DNA of 64,000 nucleotides, taken from positions 1-64,000 of the forward strand of contig CANHQR010000010.1 in NCBI GenBank assembly GCA_947462815.1, given 5' to 3'. A model generated the notes under the pieces. That model ran no database searches. It saw nothing but the letters and a program-made list of their open reading frames with translations, and had not been told where the DNA came from. Source of the stretch: Pseudobdellovibrionaceae bacterium. Lineage in GTDB: Bacteria > Bdellovibrionota > Bdellovibrionia > Bdellovibrionales > JAMPXM01. Numbering within the stretch: the first letter of the stretch is position 1; each line of letters begins with the position of its first letter. Below, piece after piece: positions 26,692-35,213 of this stretch. The translations under genes and the position numbers were made by a program.

Positions 26692-28743
26692 ATGTTGAAG
26701 GTGGTGGTACTCTCAAATGATAATCGCGCAGCCCAGCAGCTACGGGCCTGGTTGCGCGAGCTGCCTGACGACCCCTGGGTGGATTCGTTCCCCAGTATTG
26801 AGGCCTTCGAGAAGGCTTACGAACAACCCTTACGTGAAATCACCGGTTCCAATGCCACCGAGGGAATGGATGCCAACAAAGCTCGAGAGTTTTTGGCCTC
26901 CGCCGTGCCGATTCGATTGTTGATTGTCGACTTGGATCTCATGGGCGCCAAAACACTCGAGTGGCTCAAACAGACGAAACAAAGGCTTGGCGAACTTGGA
27001 CACTCTTCAGAAAAAGTGCAAATGCGGACTCTGCTTGTGGGGTACGACGAACCGAACTCAAGCTACGAGCGCTTCCAAAGCGACCACATCGATGACCTCA
27101 TTCTAAAGCCCTTCGATCAGGCTCTGTTTCAGCAAAAGGTTGAACTGCTCTTTTCGGATAATCCCGACCTCAATCCGAGCTTTCTCTACCGAACCAAGGC
27201 AGAAGGCTTTGTCGAAATCGGCAAAGATGCCATCATCGATGAACTATCTGAATCCGCACTTTCGATTCGAAACCCTCGTCCGCTCGCGGAAGGTGTCTAC
27301 GCACTGATTCATTCGCGGGCCTTTAGTACACGCGGCTCACCAAGTGGTCGAATCATTGGTCGCGCCTACGCCTCCGTGCGACACCCTCAAATTGAGAATC
27401 AATGGCTGGTTCGGTTTTCCCTTTTTGGAATCGCGCCCGAGCAGCTCGCTGAAATTCGGCGCTTCATCATCAATCGAAAAATGCCCTCACCTAAAGGTCG
27501 CTCTCGTCCAATCGCCAAGAGGCCTCTCAGTGCATCCAAATATAAGTTACCTCCAAGACATCGTTTCGCTGTCGTCGAAATGAATCGAACATCGCTGAAG
27601 CAAGTGGCCAACACGATTGAGGAAAACTTTGAACGCGTGGAAGTGACACGCTTTCAAAACTATACGCGCTTTCTCTCAGCCTTCGCCAAACGCAGCCACG
27701 GCGCGATGGATCTCTCAAGCCTTGTCGTCGCTGCCGAAGGACTCGCTCTGCCTCGTCAGAAAACACTCCTTTACCTGAATTTAGCCACGCGAGCCATCGA
27801 GCGCTTTGATCTCGACATCGAACGCGGCAGTAGCTTTTTTGGTCGTAGTATCGGCGACTGGCTCGATCGAAGAATTGATTTTCGCGAACAAATTTTGAGC
27901 GCCGACCGTGACGACTGGGACGAGTTCATCACCTACTCAATGTCTGGGGGCGAGAGTAACGTTGGATTACGGGTGCTCCACGCGGATGGCCAGATGTCCT
28001 ACATCGAGGCCAACTGTAAACGCGCCCGCAGCCCAGGTGGTGAAGGCCACGAGTTGCAACTTGATCTGCGCGAGATCGATCATTTAGCTTGGCTCAAGCT
28101 GAACAAAACATCTCACGCGCAAAGCTCAACGGACGAACTGCGTTTTGAAGCCATCTTCATCGACGCTTCATTCGTGCGCGGCGATCAAACCGCATGGCTC
28201 GACGGTCTCCACGAAACCATGCGCCAGGCCGGCGTGATCGCGAGCGGACAACCTCTGCCGCGCATCTTTCTCATGGCCGACGAAACCTCGGAGCTCCAAC
28301 CCAACGCCTTCATGCACCGAGGCTTTTCGGATTTTTTCTTCAAGCCTATTGACCGAAAGCAGGTCGTGCAAAAGCTTGCGGCATTGGTGCCGGCGCTGCT
28401 ACGCCCAGCCGACGCCGAACCTCCTGTGTTTGTTCCGTGCGAGATTACGGTTCAACTGTGCAAAACAGCGCCGATGGAAGAACTCTCCGAGTACGGGCTC
28501 ACCGTGATGCATCCCACGCCGATTCGGCCCAAATCATTTATGCGTTTTTTCTCACCGCTTTTTTCAGGCTCGGCGGATGGCGTGATCGGGCGGTGCACCG
28601 CCAGCCTCCCCTCTCGAAAAGAGGGGGTCGGCTATCGATGTCTTTTTGTTTTCTTTGGAGCCAGCGATGAGCTCCACAAAGAGATACGCAACTGGATTCG
28701 CGATGACTACATCCATAAAAAAGAAGTTCAGGGCGGCAGCTGA
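26692..28743 (+). CDS. Receiver/PilZ multidomain regulatory protein
   Basis: A cytoplasmic 683-residue protein with two receiver-like and two PilZ-like parts, read from sequence pattern only. Residues 1-160 resemble a receiver, with Asp in LLIVDLDLMG and Lys in LILKPFD. Residues 180-275 resemble PilZ. At 289-333 a second receiver-like N-terminal half begins (HRFAVVEMN). It seems to be resumed at about 483 (FEAIFIDASF, then FFFKPIDRK near 548), and the stretch between looks PAS-like. Residues 583-683 form a second PilZ-like domain (EELSEYGLTV, YRCLFVFFG). No output enzyme or DNA-binding domain is seen. Role: probably c-di-GMP-linked signalling. The ribosome site is poor. Confidence 0.75.
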   Translation: MLKVVVLSNDNRAAQQLRAWLRELPDDPWVDSFPSIEAFEKAYEQPLREITGSNATEGMDANKAREFLASAVPIRLLIVDLDLMGAKTLEWLKQTKQRLGELGHSSEKVQMRTLLVGYDEPNSSYERFQSDHIDDLILKPFDQALFQQKVELLFSDNPDLNPSFLYRTKAEGFVEIGKDAIIDELSESALSIRNPRPLAEGVYALIHSRAFSTRGSPSGRIIGRAYASVRHPQIENQWLVRFSLFGIAPEQLAEIRRFIINRKMPSPKGRSRPIAKRPLSASKYKLPPRHRFAVVEMNRTSLKQVANTIEENFERVEVTRFQNYTRFLSAFAKRSHGAMDLSSLVVAAEGLALPRQKTLLYLNLATRAIERFDLDIERGSSFFGRSIGDWLDRRIDFREQILSADRDDWDEFITYSMSGGESNVGLRVLHADGQMSYIEANCKRARSPGGEGHELQLDLREIDHLAWLKLNKTSHAQSSTDELRFEAIFIDASFVRGDQTAWLDGLHETMRQAGVIASGQPLPRIFLMADETSELQPNAFMHRGFSDFFFKPIDRKQVVQKLAALVPALLRPADAEPPVFVPCEITVQLCKTAPMEELSEYGLTVMHPTPIRPKSFMRFFSPLFSGSADGVIGRCTASLPSRKEGVGYRCLFVFFGASDELHKEIRNWIRDDYIHKKEVQGGS

Positions 28744-28746
28744 CCC

Positions 28747-30702
28747 TTACGAAGCCTTCATTAAGCTCTTGGTCCAACGCGCGATCGAGTTGAGTGAGCT
28801 TGTATCGGCATCTTGGAAGGCCACGCCATAACGCTTCTTCTCTTCGCTCCAGACGACTTTGCCGCTGACGGTGATCTCTTCGCGACCATCGGGGCTCTTG
28901 ATGACCATCGCCACCACGCCGCCATTGTCGAGCCATGCATCGGTGTTCACTTGGGCTCCGCCCATTGAGATCGATGAAACGCTGCCGACAAGCTCTCGAT
29001 CACCCACACAGAGCTTGACCTCCGAAGCGATTTGATAGCGAGGGAATCGTCGACGGTAAGTCTCTGAATTTCGATGTCGCAAGCGCATCGCGATCAACAC
29101 CGGAGCGAGCATCAACAACAGCACACCGAAAAAGCTGAGCTGCTTCATGCCATCGCCTGAGCCCGGTCCCGAGAAATCACTGCGCATAGCTTTTACGAGA
29201 CCGCAGCCTGCCGCCTGAGCTTCAGCCGCGGGCGCTCGTTGTGCAGAAGCCTGCGAACTCGGCTGCGATGAGCTGGCGACTGCGCTCTTCGCCGCCTGCA
29301 CCGAGTTATACGCGTTCATGCGGGACTGAGTGGTTGTCTTTGATGTGAGGCTCGCAACCGGAACTGCTCCACTGAATACGAGTTCGCGGACTTGGTAAGC
29401 CGTCAGATTCGGGTTTTCGCGCAGAATCAAAGCCGAGAGTCCTGCGACGAATGGAGTGGCCATCGATGTACCCGATGATCGCCCGTAAGAATTGTACGGG
29501 TAGGTGCTGTAGATACCAGATCCGGGAGCACCGACATGAACTGTTTTGGCGCCGTAGTTCGAGAAGCTGGCGAGATTATCTATATCCGTCGTCGCCGCAA
29601 CTGAGATCAACCCGGGGATCGGATAGCTGGCGGGATAAGTGGGAGACTGATCGTTGTTATTAGCGGAGTTACCGGCAGCCGCCACCAAGACCACTTTATT
29701 GTTGTATGCGTAGTTGAGAGCTTCAACCAATGAATTGGAGTATCCGCCCCCGCCCCAAGAATTGTTAATCACCTTCGCGCCATTGTTGACCGCGTAGTAT
29801 ATGGCCTTCACCGCATCCGAAGTTGTACCCATGCCGTTGGAGTCCAAGAACTTGAGCGGCATGATCCGAATACGCGCTGGAGACATCGGGTAGGCCGAAA
29901 TATTTTGGGTCGCTCCCAAAACAATACCCGCCACATGCGTTCCATGGCCATCATCGTCCATAGGGTTGTTGCTATTGTAAGCGAAATTCCAGCCGCGAAT
30001 GTCGTCCACAAAACCATTGCCGTCGTCGTCAACACCATTGTTCGCGATTTCACGCGAATTCACCCACATAGCTCCTGAGTCCGCGAACACGGCGTGATTG
30101 TAGTCGACGCCTGTATCCACAACCGCAACGACAATCGTCGTGCCGGATGCCGACGCCGCTTCCCAAGCTTGAGGGAACTGCACCGGTGCGTTGCTTTGAG
30201 TGAAACTGGATGTAGCGACACTGCTCGATGAGTTGGCCGCGGCGCGAACCTCGGCCATGCTCATCGCTTCGCCATCTTCGGTGTCATCGGGCCGTCGAAG
30301 GATATAGTTGGGCTCCACATACTCCACGTCGGGATCCGCTTGCATCTGTTGAATCACAGCCTCGACGGGACGTGCATCATTCACCTTAAAGTGATGCATG
30401 TTGAGCCCCGCCCAAGATCCTTTATGAGCCAGACCACCTTCACTGACCGCCTTACCGAGAAAAGCTTGGGACTTGAGCGACTTTCCTGAACCCTTCAGCT
30501 TCACGATAATTTCACCAGGAACGGCTTCCGTCGTGACTTGCGCTGAAGCCAAAGAGGCAGCACTCATCGCGACACAGCCGAGAGCGGCCCACAACACGGA
30601 CTTGATCGAAGAGGTCGTTCGAGCGCCGGGCGCAGGGTGCCCCGTGTGCGAGGGCTGAGCAACTTTGACTTTTGCCTTGCTGATACGTGCAATGGCGCTC
30701 AT
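28747..30702 (-). CDS. Subtilisin-like protease with membrane segment and cytoplasmic PilZ domain
   Basis: A 651-residue exported S8 peptidase. A long n-region and hydrophobic stretch end in ASAQ near residue 55. A short inhibitor-I9-like propeptide (VPGEIIVKLKG ... VEYVEPNY) follows. The catalytic domain has Asp about 198 (VVDTGVDYNH), His about 253 (GHGTHVAG) and Ser about 413 (SGTSMATP). After an Ala/Ser/Gln-rich linker comes one membrane segment (about 520-540, FFGVLLLMLAPVLIAM). A PilZ domain follows, with RRFPR near 552 and SISMGG near 580, where the usual Asp/Asn is Ser. The expected topology is protease in the periplasm and PilZ in the cytoplasm. The ribosome site GGAGG is 5 bases before ATG. 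It is convergent with the receiver/PilZ gene, with only three bases between. Confidence 0.9.
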   Translation of the reverse strand: MSAIARISKAKVKVAQPSHTGHPAPGARTTSSIKSVLWAALGCVAMSAASLASAQVTTEAVPGEIIVKLKGSGKSLKSQAFLGKAVSEGGLAHKGSWAGLNMHHFKVNDARPVEAVIQQMQADPDVEYVEPNYILRRPDDTEDGEAMSMAEVRAAANSSSSVATSSFTQSNAPVQFPQAWEAASASGTTIVVAVVDTGVDYNHAVFADSGAMWVNSREIANNGVDDDGNGFVDDIRGWNFAYNSNNPMDDDGHGTHVAGIVLGATQNISAYPMSPARIRIMPLKFLDSNGMGTTSDAVKAIYYAVNNGAKVINNSWGGGGYSNSLVEALNYAYNNKVVLVAAAGNSANNNDQSPTYPASYPIPGLISVAATTDIDNLASFSNYGAKTVHVGAPGSGIYSTYPYNSYGRSSGTSMATPFVAGLSALILRENPNLTAYQVRELVFSGAVPVASLTSKTTTQSRMNAYNSVQAAKSAVASSSQPSSQASAQRAPAAEAQAAGCGLVKAMRSDFSGPGSGDGMKQLSFFGVLLLMLAPVLIAMRLRHRNSETYRRRFPRYQIASEVKLCVGDRELVGSVSSISMGGAQVNTDAWLDNGGVVAMVIKSPDGREEITVSGKVVWSEEKKRYGVAFQDADTSSLNSIARWTKSLMKAS

Positions 30703-31057
30703 GAAGCCTCCAAAAACGTGCGGCTTGAGTTCGAAACGAACCCCATCCCTTGCTTTATCGGCACGCCCAAGGTCCGGGCTTGAGTGAAGATTTTGACCCC
30801 ACTCCTCTTCCGCAACCGCAGCACGATAAGTCCTTGAACTGTCTCAAATTGAAACGCTCAGCTCGATTTCGGTCGATCTTGACGACAAGAGCCTGGTGCG
30901 GATTTTGGGCACTCGACAAACGCGAAAGCGGCACTTTTTTGAGTTTGTTTCATCCCGGGACAAATTGATCGGCACACCACAGGTCCAAGCTCTTGGCATT
31001 GGCATTGAACCTTTAATCAGATCGATAGAACTCACTCGCTCATCGAAGGAGAGTTGT
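30703..31057. other. Divergent intergenic region upstream of the subtilase and the lipoprotein
   Basis: These 355 bases must hold promoters for both flanking genes. A TTGACG occurs near 30877 but has no good -10 at the proper distance. No gene or strong structure is apparent. Confidence 0.4.
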
Positions 31058-31864
31058 ATGAACATGCATCACTCAGAACCACGGCCGCACCGTCCGTCGA
31101 GCTCGCGATCGCAGGTCGGCTCCATGGCGTTGGCTCTGTTCGCGACGCTGTTCCTATCTTTGAGCGTGATCGCATGTTCGAAGAGCGGCGGCGGCGATGT
31201 CGCAACGACTCCCCCCCCCGGCGGCCCAACAGGCACCGGTGTGGTCGCGACCCAATGCCAAATCGGACAGATCTACAACGCACAGTATGGTTGCTTGTAT
31301 CAACAAGGTTGTACGCAACCGAATTATGGCTGGGTTCCCGGTCAAGGTATGTGTGTGCCCGGAACGTTGATCACTGTCGACCAGGTGCACGGTGCCGGCT
31401 ACGGCATCAACTTCAAAGGCTCTTTGGGAGTGAGCAACCGCGATGCATTCGGACGCATGCTGCAGTATGCGGGGCTATGCAACCCCTACTGGGTTGGATG
31501 GAACTGGGGCGACGCCAACTGCAACACTTGGAGCAACTCGGCTTTCATGCACCTCAATATTATCTCGGGCCAACCCGCCGGTAACTTTACAATCGGTGCA
31601 GGTACGAGCAACGCCGATGCGTACAATCCATTCTATGGTGCGCTGGTTCCCGGCGCTCGCGCTCTGATCCTCAATCAACGAGCCAAGCTGTATGACTACA
31701 ACAACACACAGGGAATGTATGTCGAAGGCGTCGACTATGCCGGCACGCCGGTGAGCCTGCGCGGGATCGTCGAAGTGGGTCGTCCTGAATCGAGCTACCA
31801 ATTTGACATCACGCTTTACTATCAAGGCACAGCGATTGCGCGCGGAACACTCCGACGCTATTAA
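31058..31864 (+). CDS. Lipoprotein of unknown function
   Basis: A 268-residue lipoprotein. I start at the ATG at 31058, which has AAGGAGAG upstream. A hydrophobic signal (MALALFATLFLSLSVIAC) ends in the lipobox VIAC near residue 40, followed by a Ser/Gly/Pro-rich linker. The next part is Cys- and aromatic-rich (QCQIGQIYNAQYGCLYQQGC), as seen in several Bdellovibrio lipoproteins. The C-terminal half is beta-rich and ends in ARGTLRRY. I do not know a function. It is followed after six bases by yacG, so the two may share a transcript. Confidence 0.8.
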   Translation: MNMHHSEPRPHRPSSSRSQVGSMALALFATLFLSLSVIACSKSGGGDVATTPPPGGPTGTGVVATQCQIGQIYNAQYGCLYQQGCTQPNYGWVPGQGMCVPGTLITVDQVHGAGYGINFKGSLGVSNRDAFGRMLQYAGLCNPYWVGWNWGDANCNTWSNSAFMHLNIISGQPAGNFTIGAGTSNADAYNPFYGALVPGARALILNQRAKLYDYNNTQGMYVEGVDYAGTPVSLRGIVEVGRPESSYQFDITLYYQGTAIARGTLRRY

Positions 31865-31870
31865 TCGGAC

Positions 31871-32221
31871 ATGAGCCGAAAAGACGCCGACGCGAACCCA
31901 ACGGATCCCCATAATACCGGTGCTGAAAGCGCCGGCACCCTCACACGCTTGGTCCGCTGCCCAGCCTGCGGTAAGTCGACCGAGTTCTCGCCAAGAAATC
32001 CAGCGCGACCCTTTTGCTCTCAGCGATGCCGAGATTATGACCTCGGCAATTGGGCAACGGAGCGCTACAACCTTGCAACACCCTTGGATGCGGCCGTCGC
32101 CGATGTCTTGCGCTCGATTGGAGAATCCATGGAGCCTGACGAATTGCAGGCGCTGATCGAGTCGCCCGATCAAAGCGAATCGACGGACGCCAAAAATTCG
32201 AATCGAAGTCCGATAGAATGA
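31871..32221 (+). CDS. yacG: Zinc-finger DNA gyrase inhibitor YacG family
   Basis: A small zinc protein that in E. coli binds GyrB and inhibits gyrase. The four zinc ligands are Cys30, Cys33, Cys49 and Cys53 (CPACGK ... FCSQRC). They are followed by RDYDLGNWATERY, the most conserved YacG segment. At 116 residues it is longer than the E. coli protein (65) because of both tails. A gyrase role is inferred from the family. The spacing to the HU gene is 257 bases. Confidence 0.88.
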   Translation: MSRKDADANPTDPHNTGAESAGTLTRLVRCPACGKSTEFSPRNPARPFCSQRCRDYDLGNWATERYNLATPLDAAVADVLRSIGESMEPDELQALIESPDQSESTDAKNSNRSPIE

Positions 32222-32478
32222 AGGCTTTCAAGCCTCCAAGATTGTTAAGCACACGCAACAGCCCTTTGAGTTTTTCAAGAATAATTTGCGAATTTATTTG
32301 ACGCACGAGCGGACGCTGTCGTTCGATTCACCTAAAAAGCGGGATGTGCACGAGAAAGCGCGGTTCAGGTCTTATAGCGGGCAATTCGTTTTTGAGCGGT
32401 GTTCGAAGTCGAAAGCTCAGACTGCAACGAGATTCAACAGATTGAGGAACAACAACGAGATCCACAACAGGAGGCAAG

Positions 32479-32751
32479 ATGAACAAAGCAGAACTGATCG
32501 AAATGATCGCAAAAGAGTGCAGCTTGACGAAGGCGCAAACTGAGCGCGTTCTCGACGTCACAATGGAAACTATCAAAAAGACCGTGAAGAAGGGCGACGA
32601 AGTGAAACTCGTTGGCTTTGGCACGTTCACAAAAGCCAAGCGCAAGGCGCGCATGGGTCGCAATCCGCAAACAGGAAAAGCGATCAAAATCCCGGCAACT
32701 TCCTATCCGAAGTTCCGCCCGGGTGCAGAGTTCAAGGACATCGTTCGCTAA
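32479..32751 (+). CDS. hup: HU family DNA-binding protein
   Basis: A 90-residue nucleoid protein that bends DNA as a dimer. It shows the family start MNKAELIEMIA, VGFGTFTKAKRKAR, the DNA-arm GRNPQTGKAIKIPA and the end PKFRPGAEFKDIV. An AGGAGG ribosome site lies 6 bases before the ATG. It has its own leader of 257 bases and a strong terminator, so it is probably monocistronic. IHF subunits are similar, but the arm sequence and length fit HU better. Confidence 0.95.
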   Translation: MNKAELIEMIAKECSLTKAQTERVLDVTMETIKKTVKKGDEVKLVGFGTFTKAKRKARMGRNPQTGKAIKIPATSYPKFRPGAEFKDIVR

Positions 32752-32790
32752 GGCGACACATTCAGCATCTGAATTGTCAGAGTTGAATGG

Positions 32791-32824
32791 AAAAACGGCC
32801 ATGCTCAACATGGCCGTTTTTTTA
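32791..32824 (+). terminator. Rho-independent terminator after the HU gene
   Basis: A 12-base stem (AAAACGGCCATG / CATGGCCGTTTT) with loop CTCAA runs into a T-run. The A-run on the left makes it usable on the minus strand also, against the convergent PilZ gene. Confidence 0.92.
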
Positions 32825-33040
32825 TGCCCGAATTCGTAATCTCCACTAACGGGTGGATGTTGCGCCGGCACGAGAGTCCCTGATCTCAGATCGATCGCCT
32901 CGATTCAGCTTCTGACGAGCGCTCAATACGTGCTCATCGCTTTCTCGAGCGCGCTGATCCGAGCACTGCACCAGAGCATTTCGATCCTCTCCACAGCTCA
33001 GTTGAGTCTGTCTGAATTTGTGCACCATGTTCACCGCACG

Positions 33041-33694
33041 TCAGGGATTGGTTCCGACGTAGTTGGGATCGCGACAATTCCGCAGTTGCTGGCGCAAGAG
33101 TGGACCGACGACACGAAAACGATCTCGAGCTTCGCGCGCCGAAAGTGCGAGTTTGGCTTCTAGCTCAATGAGTCCGAGATCAAAGACATCCATTTGCACG
33201 CGAACGACCTTCAAAAAATCCCCCGGCAACGGATCCTCGATTCGAAATCCCGAGATCGAAACATCCACAGTTGTCGTGACGAACTCACGTAAACCATCAA
33301 TCAACACCACGGGCTGTTGGTATTTGACGCGATCATCTCGACGCCGATCCGCGCCGTCTTTGGAGCCCGTCAATCCCGTCAAGATCGGCGAAGACTGCGA
33401 CAAATTAGAGATCTGACTCATGTCCGACTTCGAAGAAATTCGTAGACCCGATCCATGCGCTTCAGTCTCTTCCGATACCGATTCCTCAACGGTTTTCAAT
33501 GGAGCACCGCGCTTGCGAGCGCTTAAATCCAAATCCTTAGCCCGAGGCGCCGCCGGCTGCACAGTGACGGCCTCGGTCGGTGCCGGAGGCGGCAAATCGG
33601 CGCGAAGACTCTGCGGCTGATAGGCGAGAAAGGGCGTCCACTTCTTTAGAACTGAGTTACAATACTGAAAGTCGCTTCGAAATGCGGGAGGCAA
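33041..33694 (-). CDS. PilZ domain protein
   Basis: A 217-residue cytoplasmic protein with a disordered Pro/Ala/Ser-rich N-terminal half and a PilZ domain from about 115. Both c-di-GMP motifs are intact: RRRDDR at 117-122 and DVSISG at 144-149. A C-terminal basic tail follows. The frame opens with TTG at 33694 and no clear ribosome site, so the start is uncertain. It is likely a c-di-GMP receptor; the target is unknown. It is convergent with the HU gene and divergent from pfkA. Confidence 0.82.
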   Translation of the reverse strand: MPPAFRSDFQYCNSVLKKWTPFLAYQPQSLRADLPPPAPTEAVTVQPAAPRAKDLDLSARKRGAPLKTVEESVSEETEAHGSGLRISSKSDMSQISNLSQSSPILTGLTGSKDGADRRRDDRVKYQQPVVLIDGLREFVTTTVDVSISGFRIEDPLPGDFLKVVRVQMDVFDLGLIELEAKLALSAREARDRFRVVGPLLRQQLRNCRDPNYVGTNP

Positions 33695-33988
33695 TATTTA
33701 ACATATCAGGTCGAGAACCTGAACACGATAAGGTCCTAAGCGAAGTCGATCTGAGTTTCTGAATAGATAAAACGTCTTAGTTCTCTCCTCTCTTTATCGG
33801 ATCGATGGGGAGCAAGCTTTTGCCGGCACTTTGCTGTTTCCCCGACCTTCGCCTGGCTCCCGAAAATTTCTGGACCTAAGCCTCGTGGAGTTCCATTTGA
33901 ATTCTGCAGCCTCTTCGCAAGGACGAAGCTTTCTTGATGGCCTGACATTGATCGACCGCAGAGATTCCTGAAGCTATCCTGAGAGCCT

Positions 33989-35023
33989 ATGAATCAGAAC
34001 CGCGATCCTCTCGAGCACTTGGACCGATTTGCACCGCTTGGACAACCTGCGATCGTTAATCGTATCGGCGTGCTCACCAGTGGCGGCGACGCGCCCGGCA
34101 TGAATGCGGCCATTCGCGCCGTGGTTCGTTCGGCGCTCAACCACCGCATGGAAATCATAGGAATTCGTCACGGCTATCGCGGACTCCTGCAAAAAGAAGT
34201 TCAAACTTTGGATTCAGGAAGCGTCGGCAATTTACTCCAGCGCGGTGGGACTTTTCTCAAGACGGCGCGCGTGCCCGAGTTTCTCCAAGCGCCCGTGCGG
34301 ACACGCGCCGCGCAGAGCTTCCGCGAACTCCAACTCGACGCCCTCGTCTGCATCGGTGGCGATGGAACCTTCACAGGCGCACATCTGCTATGGACAGAGC
34401 ACCACGTACCCGTGATCGGAATACCCGCCACAATAGACAATGACCTTTACGGAACTGAAAGCACCATCGGCTTTGACAGTGCCGTGAATACCGCCGTGCA
34501 AGCCATCGATCGAATTCGTGACACAGCGGATTCTCACGAACGACTATTCGTCGTCGAAGTCATGGGGCGTGACTCGGGCTTCATCGCTCTGGAAACAGGA
34601 TTAGCATGCGGAGCCGAGGAAATCTTCTTCTCCGATAGTTCGGTGACGGTCGATCAGGCCATCGAGCACATTCGACGCGGACAAAAGCGCGGCAAATTGA
34701 GCTCGATCCTCATCACCGCCGAGGGGCGAAAACCAGGTCGCGCTTATGATCTCGCCGATCAGTTACAAAAGAAAGCGGGCCTCGAAGCTAAAGTTTGTAT
34801 TCTGGGACACACGCAACGCGGAGGAGCGCCCAGTGCCTTTGATCGCGTGCTAGCAGCTCGCATGGGCGCTTCGGCGGTGGAGGCACTCAAGCGAGGATAT
34901 TGTGATGCTATGATGTCTTGGTCGCGGGGGCGCATCGAAGCGGTCGCTCTGACGCAGGTCCTCGCGCATCGCAAGAAACCGCCGGAAGAGTGGGTTAAAT
35001 TAGCGCAAACGCTGAGCTCTTGA
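33989..35023 (+). CDS. pfkA: ATP-dependent 6-phosphofructokinase
   Basis: Glycolytic phosphorylation of fructose 6-phosphate. GVLTSGGDAPGMNAAIRAVV lies near residue 27, the ATP loop CIGGDGTFTGA near 117, and the catalytic ATIDNDLYGTE with FGFDSAVNTA-like FDSAVNTA near 145. VVEVMGRDSGFIAL is near 190 and LGHTQRGGAPSAFDR near 270. At 344 residues it is slightly longer than the E. coli enzyme, mainly at the N-terminus. It stands alone; 190 bases separate it from the liv operon. Confidence 0.96.
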   Translation: MNQNRDPLEHLDRFAPLGQPAIVNRIGVLTSGGDAPGMNAAIRAVVRSALNHRMEIIGIRHGYRGLLQKEVQTLDSGSVGNLLQRGGTFLKTARVPEFLQAPVRTRAAQSFRELQLDALVCIGGDGTFTGAHLLWTEHHVPVIGIPATIDNDLYGTESTIGFDSAVNTAVQAIDRIRDTADSHERLFVVEVMGRDSGFIALETGLACGAEEIFFSDSSVTVDQAIEHIRRGQKRGKLSSILITAEGRKPGRAYDLADQLQKKAGLEAKVCILGHTQRGGAPSAFDRVLAARMGASAVEALKRGYCDAMMSWSRGRIEAVALTQVLAHRKKPPEEWVKLAQTLSS

Positions 35024-35213
35024 TCGGCTCTCGACGCGGCGCTTGTTTGACGTGACGATGCGAATTTCGCTAGGTTTTTGACTCAACCAATTGCGGCGTG
35101 AGCCGCGCTCGAGGCCCAGACTGCACCACCAGACTGCATCGAGCGTTTTCCGTTCAGTTTTAGAAGCGGCTCGACCGTTTCGTCACAGCTCAGTTTGTTG
35201 CTAAGGAGGCCTC

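Noticed and set aside
33695-33988. Small RNA or riboswitch between the PilZ gene and pfkA
   Set aside because: I looked for conserved riboswitch or tRNA patterns and saw only weak stems.
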